Origin: Psychrobacter sp. WY6
GTDB taxonomy: Bacteria > Pseudomonadota > Gammaproteobacteria > Pseudomonadales > Moraxellaceae
Assembly: GCF_018448495.1 (NCBI RefSeq)
Contig: NZ_CP049902.1
Location: forward strand, 1,240,001-1,304,000
Length of the DNA stretch: 64,000 bases
Direction of reading: 5' to 3'
Shown: piece by piece, positions 41,016 to 51,329 of the stretch
Layout of the letters: each line of letters starts with the position of its first letter
How positions within the stretch are numbered: the stretch's first letter is position 1
Position numbers and translations under genes: made by a program
The notes under the pieces: model-generated
Seen by the model: only the letters and a program-made list of their open reading frames with translations
What the model was told of the DNA's origin: nothing
Database searches by the model: none

Positions 41016-41813
41016 ATGTCTACAAAGAATCCAACCAAAATCGAAATGCGCGACTTACTACAAGCCGGCGCTCACTTTGGTCACCAAACACGTTTTTGGA
41101 ATCCAAAAATGGGACCATACATTTTTGGTGCTCGTAATAAGATTCATATCATCAACCTTGAGCACACAGTAAAAGCGTTTAACGAAGCATTGACTTACGT
41201 TAACGGCTTAGCTGCTAAGAAAAACAAAGTATTGTTTGTTGGTACTAAACGCGCAGCAAGCGGTATCATCGCTGAGCAAGCAGCACGCGCTGGCATGCCA
41301 TACGTTGACCATCGCTGGTTAGGTGGTATGTTGACTAACTGGAAAACACTTCGCCAGTCAATCAACCGTCTAAAAGAGCTAGAAAAACAAGCAGAAGACG
41401 GTACTTTCGCCAAGCTTACTAAGCGTGAAGCGTTAGAGCGTACTCGCGATATGGAAAAACTTGAGCGTTCACTAGGCGGTATTAAAGATATGGGCGGCCT
41501 ACCTGACGCAATCTTCGTTGTAGACGTAGATCATGAAGCGATTGCTATCAAAGAAGCTAAAAATCTAGGTATCCCAGTTATCGGTATCGTTGATACTAAC
41601 TCTAGCCCAGATAACGTTGATTACATCATCCCAGCAAACGATGATGCTATCCGTGCTGTGACCTTGTATGTGACTTCTATGGCTGATGCGATTATCGCTG
41701 GTAAAGAATACGCACAGACTCAAGCGGGCGGCAAAGCTGAGCAAGAAGCACCTGCTACTGAAGAAGCACCAGTTGAAGCCAAAGCAGAAGAAGCAGCGAC
41801 TCCAGCAGAATAA
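41016..41813 (+). CDS. rpsB: 30S ribosomal protein S2
   Basis: S2 is a 30S subunit protein assembled late with S1. [20 protein letters not shown] and the later [20 protein letters not shown] and [17 protein letters not shown] are diagnostic. The core is followed by an alanine- and glutamate-rich tail of about 30 residues (ending [14 protein letters not shown]), making it 265 residues instead of the 241 of Escherichia coli. Frame intact. tsf follows, as in nearly all bacteria. Confidence 0.97.
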   Translation: MSTKNPTKIEMRDLLQAGAHFGHQTRFWNPKMGPYIFGARNKIHIINLEHTVKAFNEALTYVNGLAAKKNKVLFVGTKRAASGIIAEQAARAGMPYVDHRWLGGMLTNWKTLRQSINRLKELEKQAEDGTFAKLTKREALERTRDMEKLERSLGGIKDMGGLPDAIFVVDVDHEAIAIKEAKNLGIPVIGIVDTNSSPDNVDYIIPANDDAIRAVTLYVTSMADAIIAGKEYAQTQAGGKAEQEAPATEEAPVEAKAEEAATPAE

Positions 41814-41892
41814 TTGGCTGACCCCAAAGGTTTAACTTTGTAAGGATAGCTTGATAGTCACACTATCTGCATCCATATAACGTTATTAACAG

Positions 41893-41920
41893 CGTATAAG
41901 CTCACACGTATAAGCTCACA
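41893..41920 (+). repeat. Tandem 14-base repeat between rpsB and tsf
   Basis: CGTATAAGCTCACA occurs twice head to tail at 41893-41906 and 41907-41920. Confidence 0.85.
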
Positions 41921-41957
41921 ATAGGCATGATGTAGTTTTACTCGTCATGCCTTATTG
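41919..41957. repeat. Hairpin between rpsB and tsf
   Basis: CAATAGGCATGA and TCATGCCTTATTG pair with one bulge over a 14-base loop. It is followed by no long T tract; it may be an attenuator or processing site reducing tsf relative to rpsB. Confidence 0.6.
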
Positions 41958-42159
41958 TTGATGGAACACTCGTTAATAAGCGAGTATTATCGCTTATATA
42001 TGCCCTCGTGATGCACAATATCTGTCATTACAATGATGTCTGTTATCACGATCAACCATGAGTGCTTCCGTTACTATAAGAGCGATATAGTACCAATAGA
42101 TAGCAAAGATATATCTCATAGAAATTAAGCACTCCCATACATAATAAAAGGTAACTCTT

Positions 42160-43043
42160 ATGTCAGAAGTAAAAGTATCTGCCAAAATGGTAAAAGAATT
42201 GCGTGACCGTACTGGTCTTGGCATGATGGAATGTAAAAAAGCGTTAGAAGAGTCAAACGGCGATGTAGAAACTGCCATTGATAACCTACGTAAATCTGGT
42301 CAAGCCAAAGCAGCTAAAAAAGCGGGTAACATTGCAGCTGATGGCGCTATCATCATCGCTCAAGGCGACAACAAAGCATTCTTGTTAGAAGTAAACTGCC
42401 AAACTGACTTCGTTGCAAAAGACGAAAACTTACGGCATTTGCAGAAGCAGTAGCGAACATTGCATTAGAAAACAATGTGACTGACGTAGCTGCTATCGCT
42501 GAATTGCCATATGGCAATGGTCAGACTGTTGAAGAAGCTCGTGTATCTTTGGTACAAAAAATCGGCGAAAATATCCAAGTACGCCGCGTTGAAGTATTAG
42601 AAGGTAGCAACCTTGCTTCATACCGTCATGGTCTACGTATCGGTGTTGTGGTATCTTTTGAAGGCGGCAACGCAGATACTGGCAAAAACCTTGCCATGCA
42701 TATCGCTGCGTTTAACCCAGTTGCGGTTGATGACGAAAGTGTAGATGCTGATTTATTAGCACGCGAAAAAGACATCATCGAAGCAAAAGCTCGTGAGTCT
42801 GGCAAGCCTGATAACATCGTTGAAAAAATGATCGAAGGTGGCCTACGTAAGTATTTAGAAGAAGTGACTTTATTACGTCAGCCATATGTTATGGACAACG
42901 AGAAGAAAGTTGGTGATGTACTAAAAGCTGAAGGCGTAAAAGTACTTGCTTTCAAACGTCTAGAAGTTGGTGAAGGCATCGAGAAAAAGCAAGAAGATTT
43001 CGCTGCTGAAGTTGCTGCAACACAAGCACTGGCTAACAAGTAA
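42160..43043 (+). CDS. tsf: Elongation factor Ts (one frame change)
   Basis: EF-Ts exchanges GDP for GTP on EF-Tu. The N-terminal UBA-like domain reads [20 protein letters not shown], and the nucleotide-exchange core has [13 protein letters not shown]. The C-terminal part contains [20 protein letters not shown]. One T is missing near 42431 (AACTTACGG should read AACTTTACGG), splitting the gene; the joined product is about 294 residues, normal for the family. An essential gene in this state is best explained by a sequence error. Confidence 0.95.
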
Positions 43044-43185
43044 TTTTTAAATTTTGCTAAGAAGAATGGTGAGTGCTAAACTTTTTGGTTTGGTACTCGC
43101 CGATCAGCTTTATTATTAATCTTGTATCGAACTCAAAAAATATGACAAGATAGATTATGAATGAATAGATAAAGCCTCTTATCAC

Positions 43186-43220
43186 AAAAAAGCCCGTTAA
43201 TTATATTAACGGGCTTTTTT
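43186..43220. terminator. Bidirectional terminator after tsf
   Basis: AGCCCGTTAAT at 43191-43201 and ATTAACGGGCT at 43205-43215 form a perfect 11-base stem with a TAT loop, flanked by A5 and T6. It separates tsf from the converging transglycosylase gene. Confidence 0.95.
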
Positions 43221-43254
43221 ACGTTTGGATTCAACGGTTCATATAGTCTTCATT

Positions 43255-44085
43255 TTAGCGTAGCGCATCATATGCTGAGTTGGCATAGCTGGCACTATTG
43301 CTATTACTGCTGGTACCATAGCTGACGTTTTGTAAGCCGCTACTGAGACTAGGATTGGCGATTTGATTGCTAGCGTTCATGGTACTGCCTGATAGCCCTG
43401 AGTCGTTTTTATACAAGCTATGGTAACGGCTCATGACATTTTTGACATAGTTACGGGTTTCTTTAAAAGGCGGGATGCCGTTATATTTATCAACGTTACC
43501 TTCACCCGCATTGTAGCCCGCAACCGCAAATTCTACGTTGTTATTAAAACGCTTCATCAGCCATGCAATGTATTTAGCAGAGCCTTCGATATTATCTGCA
43601 GGGTTCCAAGGGTTGCTGACTTTAAAGCGTCGCGCAGTCGCTGGCATTAGCTGCATCAAACCTTGTGCGCCAACAGGTGAGCGTGCATTTGGGTTAAATG
43701 CGGATTCGCTATGCATCATTGCTTTTATAAGCCCAGGATCTACGCCATGACGCTGAGCTGAGGCGCGAATATAACTGTCGTATGAGTTGCGGCTTCCGCT
43801 ACTGCTGGCAGAGCTACTACCATAGCTATCGCCACTGCCATCATACATTTTGGATTTTTTATAATGGGTAACTTTGACTGTTTTAGTAAACTTATTAAAG
43901 TTACCACTAGGTTCACTGCGATTGGTAAGTAGTATCTGACCGTCGTTACTTTTTTTAATATACATACTCTCCGCGTGAGCAGTAACAGAAAAGGCAAGTG
44001 AGCTAGTAATGACAATTAATAGAAGAGGAGACAAGCAGCGAGTCACTAAGGTTGTAACATTTATCATAGGGTTATCACTTTTCAT
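43255..44085 (-). CDS. Lytic transglycosylase (Slt-type) with DUF4124-like N-terminus
   Basis: A periplasmic enzyme that cleaves the glycan strands of peptidoglycan. A signal peptide ends VTAHAES; a short DUF4124-like region follows (YIKKSNDGQILLTNRSEP), then a serine-rich linker. The SLT domain reads GVDPGLIKAMMHSESAFNPN with the catalytic glutamate in HSES, then GAQGLMQLMPATA and AVAGYNAGEGNV. The tail is serine- and asparagine-rich. The ATG at 44085 is the longest start; the ATG at 44067 also gives a good signal peptide. Confidence 0.9.
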   Translation of the reverse strand: MKSDNPMINVTTLVTRCLSPLLLIVITSSLAFSVTAHAESMYIKKSNDGQILLTNRSEPSGNFNKFTKTVKVTHYKKSKMYDGSGDSYGSSSASSSGSRNSYDSYIRASAQRHGVDPGLIKAMMHSESAFNPNARSPVGAQGLMQLMPATARRFKVSNPWNPADNIEGSAKYIAWLMKRFNNNVEFAVAGYNAGEGNVDKYNGIPPFKETRNYVKNVMSRYHSLYKNDSGLSGSTMNASNQIANPSLSSGLQNVSYGTSSNSNSASYANSAYDALR

Positions 44086-44439
44086 CGAGTAATAGCAAAT
44101 TGCTTTGCCTATAGGCGCGTCGTTCTGCGCATTTAAGCGGTTATCGTGCTGGTAGGATTTTATCGCTGTAAACGATATAGCACCCTAGCAAAAACCACGT
44201 CTAACTAGAAACCACTCGCATTGGATACAAAAAATAATAGTTGCTTACTATAACATATAATAACTTTTCGACGCATACGATTATCAGTACAAAGTATAAA
44301 TGTCATTTTTAATTTGTAAAAAAATCAACACACTACCGTTTTTGAGTACGTTGATTGAGTATCGGTTTTATTATTTTTAGGCGTATGTGGTACGTGAATA
44401 TTCTGGCTGTGGCAATGAATGAATCATGAGAAATAAAAG
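44086..44439. other. Intergenic region upstream of the transglycosylase
   Basis: About 350 bases, very AT-rich towards 44250-44400, between the start of the transglycosylase gene and the terminator of lrgB. It should hold the transglycosylase promoter on the minus strand; no clear hexamer pair or repeat was identified. Confidence 0.4.
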
Positions 44440-44471
44440 CTGTTCAAAGCACTGAAAACTGCTTTGAACAG
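44440..44471 (-). terminator. Terminator of lrgAB
   Basis: CTGTTCAAAGCA at 44440-44451 and TGCTTTGAACAG at 44460-44471 form a perfect 12-base stem. On the minus strand it starts two bases after the lrgB stop and is followed by CTTTTATTT. Confidence 0.85.
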
Positions 44472-44473
44472 GG

Positions 44474-45162
44474 TTATATAGAAAGTGCACTGATAAAAAT
44501 AGGCACCCAAACGGCGGTGACCAGCCCGTTTACTGCCAATCCAAATGCCGCATAACGCCCAGCAGTGTGGCTAATTTGCCATGCTTCGACGGTACCAAAA
44601 GCATGCGCTGCCAATCCAAGTGCTAAGCCCTTGGCACGGTCATCATCGATACCGCGAAATAAAAAGCGCGCCAAAGTACCACCGATAAGCCCTGAGACAA
44701 TAATAATTAAGTTCGCCATGGCTAGTGGTGCTTTAATTAAATCTGCGACACTCAGACCGATGGGTGTGGTCACTGAACGCGTTGCGAAAGCGAGTATGGT
44801 GTCGTGACTTAATGAAAAAAATAAGCCAATGACATCGGTAGCAATGCACCAACCACGCTTGCAAGGATAACTATGAGAGTAAGCTTTTTGACTGGCAGAC
44901 CTTTAAAGTTCATTGCTGCTAATGGTACTGCCAACAGTACGGTGACATATCCCAATAAGTGATCAAATACAGGCTTGGCAACATCGTAATAATCGTTGTA
45001 ATCCCATTGTAGGATAAACAAAAATAAGAGAACAAGCGCCAACGCCGTAATCACCATCGGCAGCCATGAGAGCTTACGTGCCAGTACACGAGCAGTCACA
45101 TGGGCGATTAGCGTTAATAATATCGCCGCAAAGGTTGCCACAAACACGTTATCAAAAATCAT
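44474..45162 (-). CDS. lrgB: LrgB/CidB family membrane protein (one frame change)
   Basis: LrgB proteins are polytopic membrane partners of LrgA, linked to control of murein hydrolase activity and, in some bacteria, pyruvate uptake. VTVLLAVPLAAMNFKGLPV and, after the frame change, ILAFATRSVTTPIGLSVAD and GLAAHAFGTVEAWQIS are family hallmarks. The frame changes near 44810 in a run of seven T; adding one T gives AYFFSLSHDTILAFATRS. The ATG at 45162 (MIFDNVFVATF) is 22 bases after the lrgA stop. Confidence 0.88.
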
Positions 45163-45184
45163 TGCATTTCCTTGTTCATGCAGC

Positions 45185-45619
45185 TCATAGCTGTCCTTTG
45201 TGCTCTTCAACGGTGGTGCTATCGATGCTAACATCGTGATTGAGCGAACGGTTGGCAAGTATGGCAAGTCCCCAAAGCGGTATGAGTGTGCTAATAATCA
45301 TCGTCAGCATAACGCCCCAAAGCTCATCACCTAAAGCAAATAGCAGTAAGCCTGCACCTGCAGACACGGGCAAAAAAGCAAAACCGCTATCCACCAATAA
45401 AGTGTTACTGGCTTGGGTGAGCCAACTGGGCAGCCCTTTAAGTAATCGCCATGCCATCAAAATAAAGAACATGGCGACCAATCCAACGATGTTGGCAGCC
45501 TTTTCTATTCCTGCTAATTGACAGATGATAACGGCTGATTCACGAACCACGATGACCATCGTGAGTGTCAGGATTAAGGCAAGCCATAGCGGCAAATGGG
45601 CGGAATGAGTAGATTTCAT
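45185..45619 (-). CDS. lrgA: LrgA/CidA family protein
   Basis: A small holin-like membrane protein encoded with lrgB. From the ATG at 45619 (MKSTHSAHLPLW) it is 144 residues with about four membrane helices. PVSAGAGLLLFALGDELWGV contains the typical FVPAGVG-like turn in altered form. An earlier in-frame ATG would add 20 residues and is less likely. Sequence is divergent from LrgA of Gram-positives, so the assignment leans on the adjacent lrgB. Confidence 0.8.
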   Translation of the reverse strand: MKSTHSAHLPLWLALILTLTMVIVVRESAVIICQLAGIEKAANIVGLVAMFFILMAWRLLKGLPSWLTQASNTLLVDSGFAFLPVSAGAGLLLFALGDELWGVMLTMIISTLIPLWGLAILANRSLNHDVSIDSTTVEEHKGQL

Positions 45620-45933
45620 AAGAAATACTGGCCGATTTAGAAATAGATAGGATGGGAGCCACAAAATAGGTAACCGCACTCTAATGAGTGTGTTCTATCT
45701 ATCAATGATATGAATATTGGTTGAACCTATAGCCGATGATTATATAGAGAGTAGGCAAACTAATAAAGCTTATAGCATATCGTCAGTGCGATTATAAATA
45801 GCAACAGTGTTAAGCTCGCTTACTATAATGAATGTATCATTTGCGCCAGGCTACCTTGTGCTCACTTTGAACGACATAGGCTATGGTAGCGCGTTTTGGT
45901 GATCGGAAAGCCCCAAATTTAATGCTATGTGCC
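45620..45933. other. Intergenic region upstream of lrgA
   Basis: About 310 bases between the lrgA start and the hflX terminator. It must hold the lrgA promoter on the minus strand. No reading frame, RNA or strong repeat was seen. Confidence 0.4.
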
Positions 45934-45969
45934 AAAAAAAAGGATGATATCAATGGATATCATCCTTTT
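45934..45969 (-). terminator. Terminator of hflX
   Basis: AAAAGGATGATATC and GATATCATCCTTTT form a perfect 14-base stem with a 4-base loop; on the minus strand it is followed by a run of eight T. Confidence 0.92.
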
Positions 45970-46003
45970 GTCTTTTATAAAGTTATTTTACAGATTCAGT
46001 CAT

Positions 46004-47466
46004 TTATATCTTTAAGTCAGGAGTTTCCGCTTCTACTGCTAATTCCTCTGACTTAGCGGCTTCAGAATTCAGCGCATCAAACTCATCAAACGCTTTTTCT
46101 TCTGCCTCGGTCATCGTCGGCTCTTCAACCTCATCAGGCCTTTCGAAGTCTTCAAGTACTGGCATCAATAATGTGGCTTGTGCTAATGGCAGTACATCTA
46201 AAGGCTCTAAATTGGCCTGACCCAGTAGCTGTCTTAGCGTATCGCTTGGCAAGCGAATTGTTAAGCACTCATGACCACTGTCATCGTAGCTCTCTTCCTG
46301 AATAACACCCAGCTCATATAAGGCGTTTTTTAACTGACCTGCATGATAAGGTAAGGTCAACTCAAAGGTGGTGAGTGTACCAGTAAGTAACTGCTGGACG
46401 GCTAACGACAACTCTTCCATACCTAGGTTTTCTCTAGAAGAAACATAGACGCGATTGGGTTGTCCTTCGCTAGCATAACCAATATGTGCAGGCTCATCTG
46501 TCAAATCAATCTTGTTGTAGACATTGAGCACTGGTACATCATTATCAATCTCTGCTAATACGTCTTTGACCGCTTGAATTTGCTCATGCATATCTTCACT
46601 AGAAGAATCGATAACGTGTAGCAATAAATCTGCTTCCAAGGTTTCTTCTAATGTCGCATGAAAGGATTCGACCAACTCATGCGGCAGATGACGGACAAAA
46701 CCTACCGTATCGACTAAAACAACACGACCAACGCCCTGCCAGTCTAACGGCGTAAAGTAGGATCTAGCGTGGCAAATAGTTTATCCGCTGCATAGATATT
46801 CTCGTCGACCAAGCGGTTAAATAGTGTCGATTTACCAGCGTTGGTATAACCGACAAGCGAAATCGTCGGCACATCTGATTTTTGGCGACGGGCTCGACCT
46901 TGCGCACGTGTCTGTCTGACTTTCTCGATTCTGCTTTTAAGCTGATTCACGCGCACTTGTAGCAATCGACGATCGGTTTCAAGCTGGGTTTCGCCGGGAC
47001 CACGTAGACCAATACCGCCTTTTTGACGCTCCAAATGCGTCCAACCTCGTACCAAACGCGTCGATAAATGGTTGAGCTGCGCCAGCTCTACTTGTAGCTT
47101 ACCTTCATAAGTACGGGCACGCTGCGCGAAAATATCCAATATCAAACCCGTACGATCCAGTACGCGACATTTAACCAAGGCTTCAATATTACGCTCTTGT
47201 GATGGCGATAAGCTATGGTTGAATAAGACGATATCCGCATCATGTTCGCGTACCAATTCTGCTATTTCTTCTGCTTTACCGCTACCAACGAAGTATCTGG
47301 CGTCGGGTCTTTGGCGTGAGCCTGTGACTAAAGCCAAACGATCAGCCCCTGCTGAGTCTGCTAACAGCTCAAATTCACCTAAATCATCAGGATCTTGAAT
47401 TTGACGGATGTCTAAATGTACTATAATGGCGCGCTCGCCACCTTCGTGTCTTTCAAAATAATCCAA
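46004..47466 (-). CDS. hflX: Ribosome-splitting GTPase HflX (one frame change)
   Basis: HflX is a heat-shock-linked GTPase that rescues stalled ribosomes. The N-terminal nucleotide-binding region and [15 protein letters not shown] precede G1 GYTNAGKST, then G3 DTVGF and G4 NKID. A C-terminal acidic tail rich in E and A follows. Translation appears to start at a TTG (47466) preceded by AGGTGA; no ATG is available upstream. One base is missing near 46748, between TLDPTLRR and [17 protein letters not shown]. Joined length is about 487 residues. Confidence 0.92.
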
Positions 47467-47767
47467 AGAGTATCACCTATTTAATAAAGTAAATATATCG
47501 CTATTATCCATTCAGTAAACGTCGATATAGCGTTCATATGACCATATATATGTGGTCTCATCAGTTAATATTAAAGCGTTATAGCACAATTAACGATGGT
47601 TTTATGTTACAGCGTAAATGAAAGCAATAGGCAAATCAGTGAACGCAGCAGAACTGGTTAAATAAACAGCAACTCAGTGAACAAATCGTCACTGACTGAA
47701 TTTTTGTTATACTCATGGCGCTTGTTTACGATATATAATCATAAGTTTTTAACCACGAGGGACACAG
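47467..47767. other. Divergent promoter region hflX / acyltransferase
   Basis: About 300 bases between divergent genes. It holds the extended -10 at 47705-47713 for the plus-strand gene and an imperfect palindrome around 47540-47560 (GACCATATATATGTGGTC). Nothing else recognised. Confidence 0.45.
47705..47713 (+). promoter_or_regulatory. Extended -10 promoter candidate for the acyltransferase
   Basis: TGTTATACT, identical to the motif upstream of typA at 18105, lies 55 bases before the ATG. No clear -35. Confidence 0.45.
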
Positions 47768-48567
47768 ATGAGCCAATCTAAGTCAGGCTTCTCACTCAGA
47801 CAACAGTTGGGGCGCGGCAAACAAATTGCTGGCATGACCACCACTATCGCTGGTGGATTGCGCGCCGCCCAACGTATTGGCGCATTTAAGCAGCCCCCAC
47901 GCGAAAAATTGCCACGCTATATTCAAGCCTTTTGCCGCAAAATGGCAGGCTCTTTTGGCGTCAAGGTTGTGGCAGTCGAGCGGGTAGAGCAGCACCACGG
48001 ATTATGGGTATCCAATCATGTGTCATGGATGGATATCCCTGTGGTGGGAACACTGAGTCCTGCTTTTTCTTATCCAAAGCTGAAATCGGTGAATGGCCTG
48101 TATTTGGTAAGCTGGCTCATGCAGCAGGCACGGTATTTATTGAGCGTGGTTCTGGTGATGCAGGGTCGGTCGCCGCCCAAATTGCCAGTTTTTTGACCAA
48201 AGGTTTCTCGGTCATATTCTTCCCTGAGGCGACCACCACCGATGGCAAAAAAATCAAACGTATTCATGGTACTTTGCTACAAGCTGCCATAGATGCTGAC
48301 GTGCCCGTACGCCCGCTGGTAATTGCTTACGTCAATAAAGACGGCACGTTAAGTGAAGAGTTGCCTTACTATGGCAAGCTTACGATGAAAGAGAGCATAA
48401 AAAAGGTGCTCGATACGAAAGATGTGACCGCCTATGTATTGCCACTGGAGCCAATAGATCCTAAAGGGTTGAGCAAAAGTGAATTGACGGATTTGTTACA
48501 AGCCCGTATGCAAGAAGGTTTGGCGGAACTGCATTCGCGAGTCTTAACGAAAGTCGCTAAAGTTTAA
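47768..48567 (+). CDS. PlsC-type 1-acyl-glycerol-3-phosphate acyltransferase (one frame change)
   Basis: A membrane-associated acyltransferase for phospholipid or related lipid synthesis. The catalytic motif is NHVSWMD (H-x4-D), followed by FIERGSGDA and FFPEATTTDG, equivalent to the FPEGTR box. One T is missing in the T run near 48063-48067; correction reads SPAFFLSKAEIGEWPVFG. Joined length is about 267 residues. It may be PlsC itself or one of its paralogues; the second motif has Ala in place of Gly. Confidence 0.85.
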
Positions 48568-48610
48568 GCGCTGACAGCTTAATAGTTTCGAATATTTAAC
48601 ACGCTCTAAT

Positions 48611-48659
48611 AAAAAAGGCGCAAATCGCTCAGTTTATAACTGCGATTTGCGCCTTTTTT
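48611..48659. terminator. Bidirectional terminator
   Basis: GGCGCAAATCGC at 48617-48628 and GCGATTTGCGCC at 48642-48653 pair perfectly, with AGTT/AACT extending the stem inwards; flanked by A6 and T6. It separates two converging genes. Confidence 0.95.
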
Positions 48660-48709
48660 GTTTACTAAATACTCAAACATTAATTTATAAATGCTTTACC
48701 TATATCAAA

Positions 48710-49735
48710 CTAAGGTGATGGATTGGGATGCTGTGTATGCACGGCTTCAATCGCTTCTAATATTTCTGAGCTTAAGGTTAAATGGATACTATCGATGTTG
48801 GATTTTAGCTGCTCGATTGTAGTAGCGCCAATAATGTTACTGGTAACAAATGAGCGTGAGTTAACGAAAGCTAGTGCCATCTGTGCCATATCTAAATCTG
48901 CATCTGCCGCTATTTTGGCGTATTGAGCGCAGGCTGATAGCGCTTCTTCATTGGTATAGCGCGCAAAGCGATCATACATCGTCAGACGCGCACCCGCTGG
49001 ACGTTTGCCATCGAGATATTTACCAGATAAGACACCAAAGCCAAGCGGTGAATAAGCCAATAGACCTACATTTTCACGGTGCGTAATCTCGGCCATAGCG
49101 ACTTCATATAAGCGATTTAGCAAACTATAAGGATTTTGCACCGTGATAGGAGCGATCAAACCATTTTTATCAGCCTCCCATAGATAGCGCATCAGTCCCC
49201 AAGCGGTGTCGTTCGATAGTCCATAAGCGCGAATACGCCCTTTTTTAATCTCATCATTTAACGCTTGAATGGTCTCTAGAAATGGTGTCAAATCATCTAA
49301 TGGTTGCGATGCCATCTCTTCGGTATAGCCAAGTTGACTAAAAAAATTTGTTTGGCGTTCAGGCCAATGGAGCTGATAAATATCAATATAATCGGTCTGC
49401 AAACGCTGAAGATTGCCATCGATGGCGCTGCTAATATGTTCGGCATTAAAACGCGTTTGCCCATCACGCAAAAAATCCATCGGCGATTTTTGCTAGCAAG
49501 GATAACTTTATCGCGCTGTTTGGTTTTATTAAACCATGTGCCCATGAAGCGTTCAGTATCGCCTTGCTTGTCTTTATCTGGCGGCGATGGATACATTTCC
49601 GCCGTGTCCCAAAAATTCACCCCTTCGCTTAGCGCCATGTCCATTTGTTCATGTGCTTGGATCTAGGTATTTTTGTCCCCATGTCATCGTGCCTAAACAA
49701 ATCTTAGAAACTTTTTCATTGAGTTGTGGCAACAT
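48710..49735 (-). CDS. Tas-like aldo/keto reductase (two frame changes)
   Basis: An NADPH-dependent reductase of the aldo/keto family, closest in memory to Escherichia coli Tas. Sequence blocks are KICLGTMTWGQ, NFWDTAEMYPSPP (catalytic Asp and Tyr), LQTDYIDIYQLHWPERQTN, VQNPYSLLNRLYEV and LAYSPLGFGVLSGKYL. The start is the ATG at 49735 (MLPQLNEKVSK). Frame changes lie near 49660 and near 49490. Joined length is about 342 residues. The physiological substrate is unknown. Confidence 0.87.
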
Positions 49736-49796
49736 TTGATATTGATATGAATGTCCTTTGTAAATGTATTTTTATAGCTGACAGTTTTTCAAGCGA

Positions 49797-50294
49797 TTAC
49801 ATGAGCTTTATACCAGTGACACCAGGCGGGGTAACTTTAAAGATTTTTACTTTAAATAACAGGGATTGTCCGGCAAGGGGATGGTTAAAATCCACTTCGA
49901 CTTGATCGTCATCGAGTGCACTAATCGTACCCGGCAGCGTGTTTTTGCCTTTGTCTTCGAACTCTACCATCATGCCGATTTCTGGATTATCAGCGATTAA
50001 CGCAAACTGAGTACGGCTGAAATGTTGGATGTTGTCAGGATTCCAATCGCCAAATGCCTGCTCCGGCTCAAGGTGGGCAGAGCGCGTGTCACCTGCGCGC
50101 AGGTTCATTAATACCTGCTCAAAGCCAGGTAACAAACTTTCATCACCAATGGTGAGCGTCACAGGCGCATCACGGCTAAAGGTAGAATCAATCATCGTAC
50201 CGTTCTCTAGTGATACTTCAAAGTGCAGCTTTACAAGGCTGCCAAAACTGATACGGGTGTCTTCATTGGGATTGATAAATTGTGAGTCGGTCAT
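49797..50294 (-). CDS. fkpB: FKBP-type peptidyl-prolyl isomerase (FkpB/SlpA)
   Basis: A cytoplasmic SlyD-like prolyl isomerase with chaperone insert. VKLHFEVSLENGTMIDSTF, TLTIGDESLLPGFEQVLMNL and EPEQAFGDWNPDNIQ are typical, ending VDFNHPLAGQSLLFKVKIF. The ATG at 50294 (MTDSQFINPNED) is chosen over a TTG six bases earlier. In many proteobacteria it neighbours lspA, which lies 2 kb away here. Frame intact. Confidence 0.9.
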   Translation of the reverse strand: MTDSQFINPNEDTRISFGSLVKLHFEVSLENGTMIDSTFSRDAPVTLTIGDESLLPGFEQVLMNLRAGDTRSAHLEPEQAFGDWNPDNIQHFSRTQFALIADNPEIGMMVEFEDKGKNTLPGTISALDDDQVEVDFNHPLAGQSLLFKVKIFKVTPPGVTGIKLM

Positions 50295-50442
50295 AGTCAA
50301 CAGCCATTTATTACGGGATTAGGAATTGGTTTGGCAAATAATATAAGAAATGATAAGCCATCTTGGAGAGTATGTAAGCGTAAATAGTGTAACGCAAATA
50401 GTGTAATATATTTGGCAATTCTAAGAGCAGGCAAGGGTTTTT

Positions 50443-51114
50443 ATGGTAAATAAACAACAAGGTCACATTAAAAAGTGGCAAGACGACAAAGGCTTTGGTT
50501 TTATCGAAACACAGAATGGTGATTCAATATTCTTTCATATCAATGAGTTTAAAGCGCGCCGTCGCCCTGAGGTCGGTGAGCCAGTTGTTTTTACGTTTGG
50601 GCAAGACAATCAAGGGCGTATGCAAGCAAAAGATGTACAAGAACTGAGCTTTGTGCAGCAAAAAATGGCGCAAAAGAATCAGAAAATCCGTCAGCGTAAT
50701 CACAAACGTAGCATGCAAGCAGACTTTGAAGCAGGACAAAAGAAACGTTTGTTCCTTGGTGTGGGCTTTTATGGCGTATTAATCTTGTTGGCTGCCATGA
50801 ACAAGCTCAGCTGGCTGGTCGTGGGTTGGTATGTGGCCTTGGGTCTCATTACTTATATGATGTATGCCAAGGACAAAGCCGCTGCTCAGAATAATGATTG
50901 GCGCACACCTGAATCAACCTTGCATCTGCTAAGTGCGCTGGGAGGTTGGGTGGGCGCGATAGTTGCGCAAACGTATCTACGCCACAAGTCGCAAAAGCCT
51001 GAATTTCGAGTGGCGTATTATTTAACTGTCGTAATTAATATGGCGGGGTTATTGTTTATATTGACAGGGGGAGGCTTAGCATTTTTGCAAGGATTACTTG
51101 ATTCTTTGGTATAA
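50443..51114 (+). CDS. Cold-shock-domain and DUF1294 membrane protein
   Basis: A 223-residue fusion. The N-terminal cold-shock domain (HIKKWQDDKGFGFIETQNGD, with the RNP1 core KGFGFI) should bind single-stranded nucleic acid. A basic, glutamine-rich linker leads to a DUF1294 membrane region of about four helices (FLGVGFYGVLILLAAMNKL; WTP-like motif as DWRTPESTLH; GGWVGAIVAQTYLRHKSQKP). The function of the fusion is not established; a membrane-tethered RNA-binding role is an inference. Intact frame. Confidence 0.88.
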   Translation: MVNKQQGHIKKWQDDKGFGFIETQNGDSIFFHINEFKARRRPEVGEPVVFTFGQDNQGRMQAKDVQELSFVQQKMAQKNQKIRQRNHKRSMQADFEAGQKKRLFLGVGFYGVLILLAAMNKLSWLVVGWYVALGLITYMMYAKDKAAAQNNDWRTPESTLHLLSALGGWVGAIVAQTYLRHKSQKPEFRVAYYLTVVINMAGLLFILTGGGLAFLQGLLDSLV

Positions 51115-51329
51115 AAGCACTTGTTTATTTATCATAGTGAGCGGTGTAGTTTTGATGTTTAATGCTTAAGTCTAAAATAAACGGCTGATGAAACATCAAA
51201 GTTTATATCTTGAGTGGCTGGTTGCCGTGCATTGGTATTTTGTGCGAGTATGACGAATCGTACGCAATGAGCACGATTTTTCAGAATAAACCTTAAATGG
51301 ATTTCATTAATAATAAAAGGCGAACGTAA

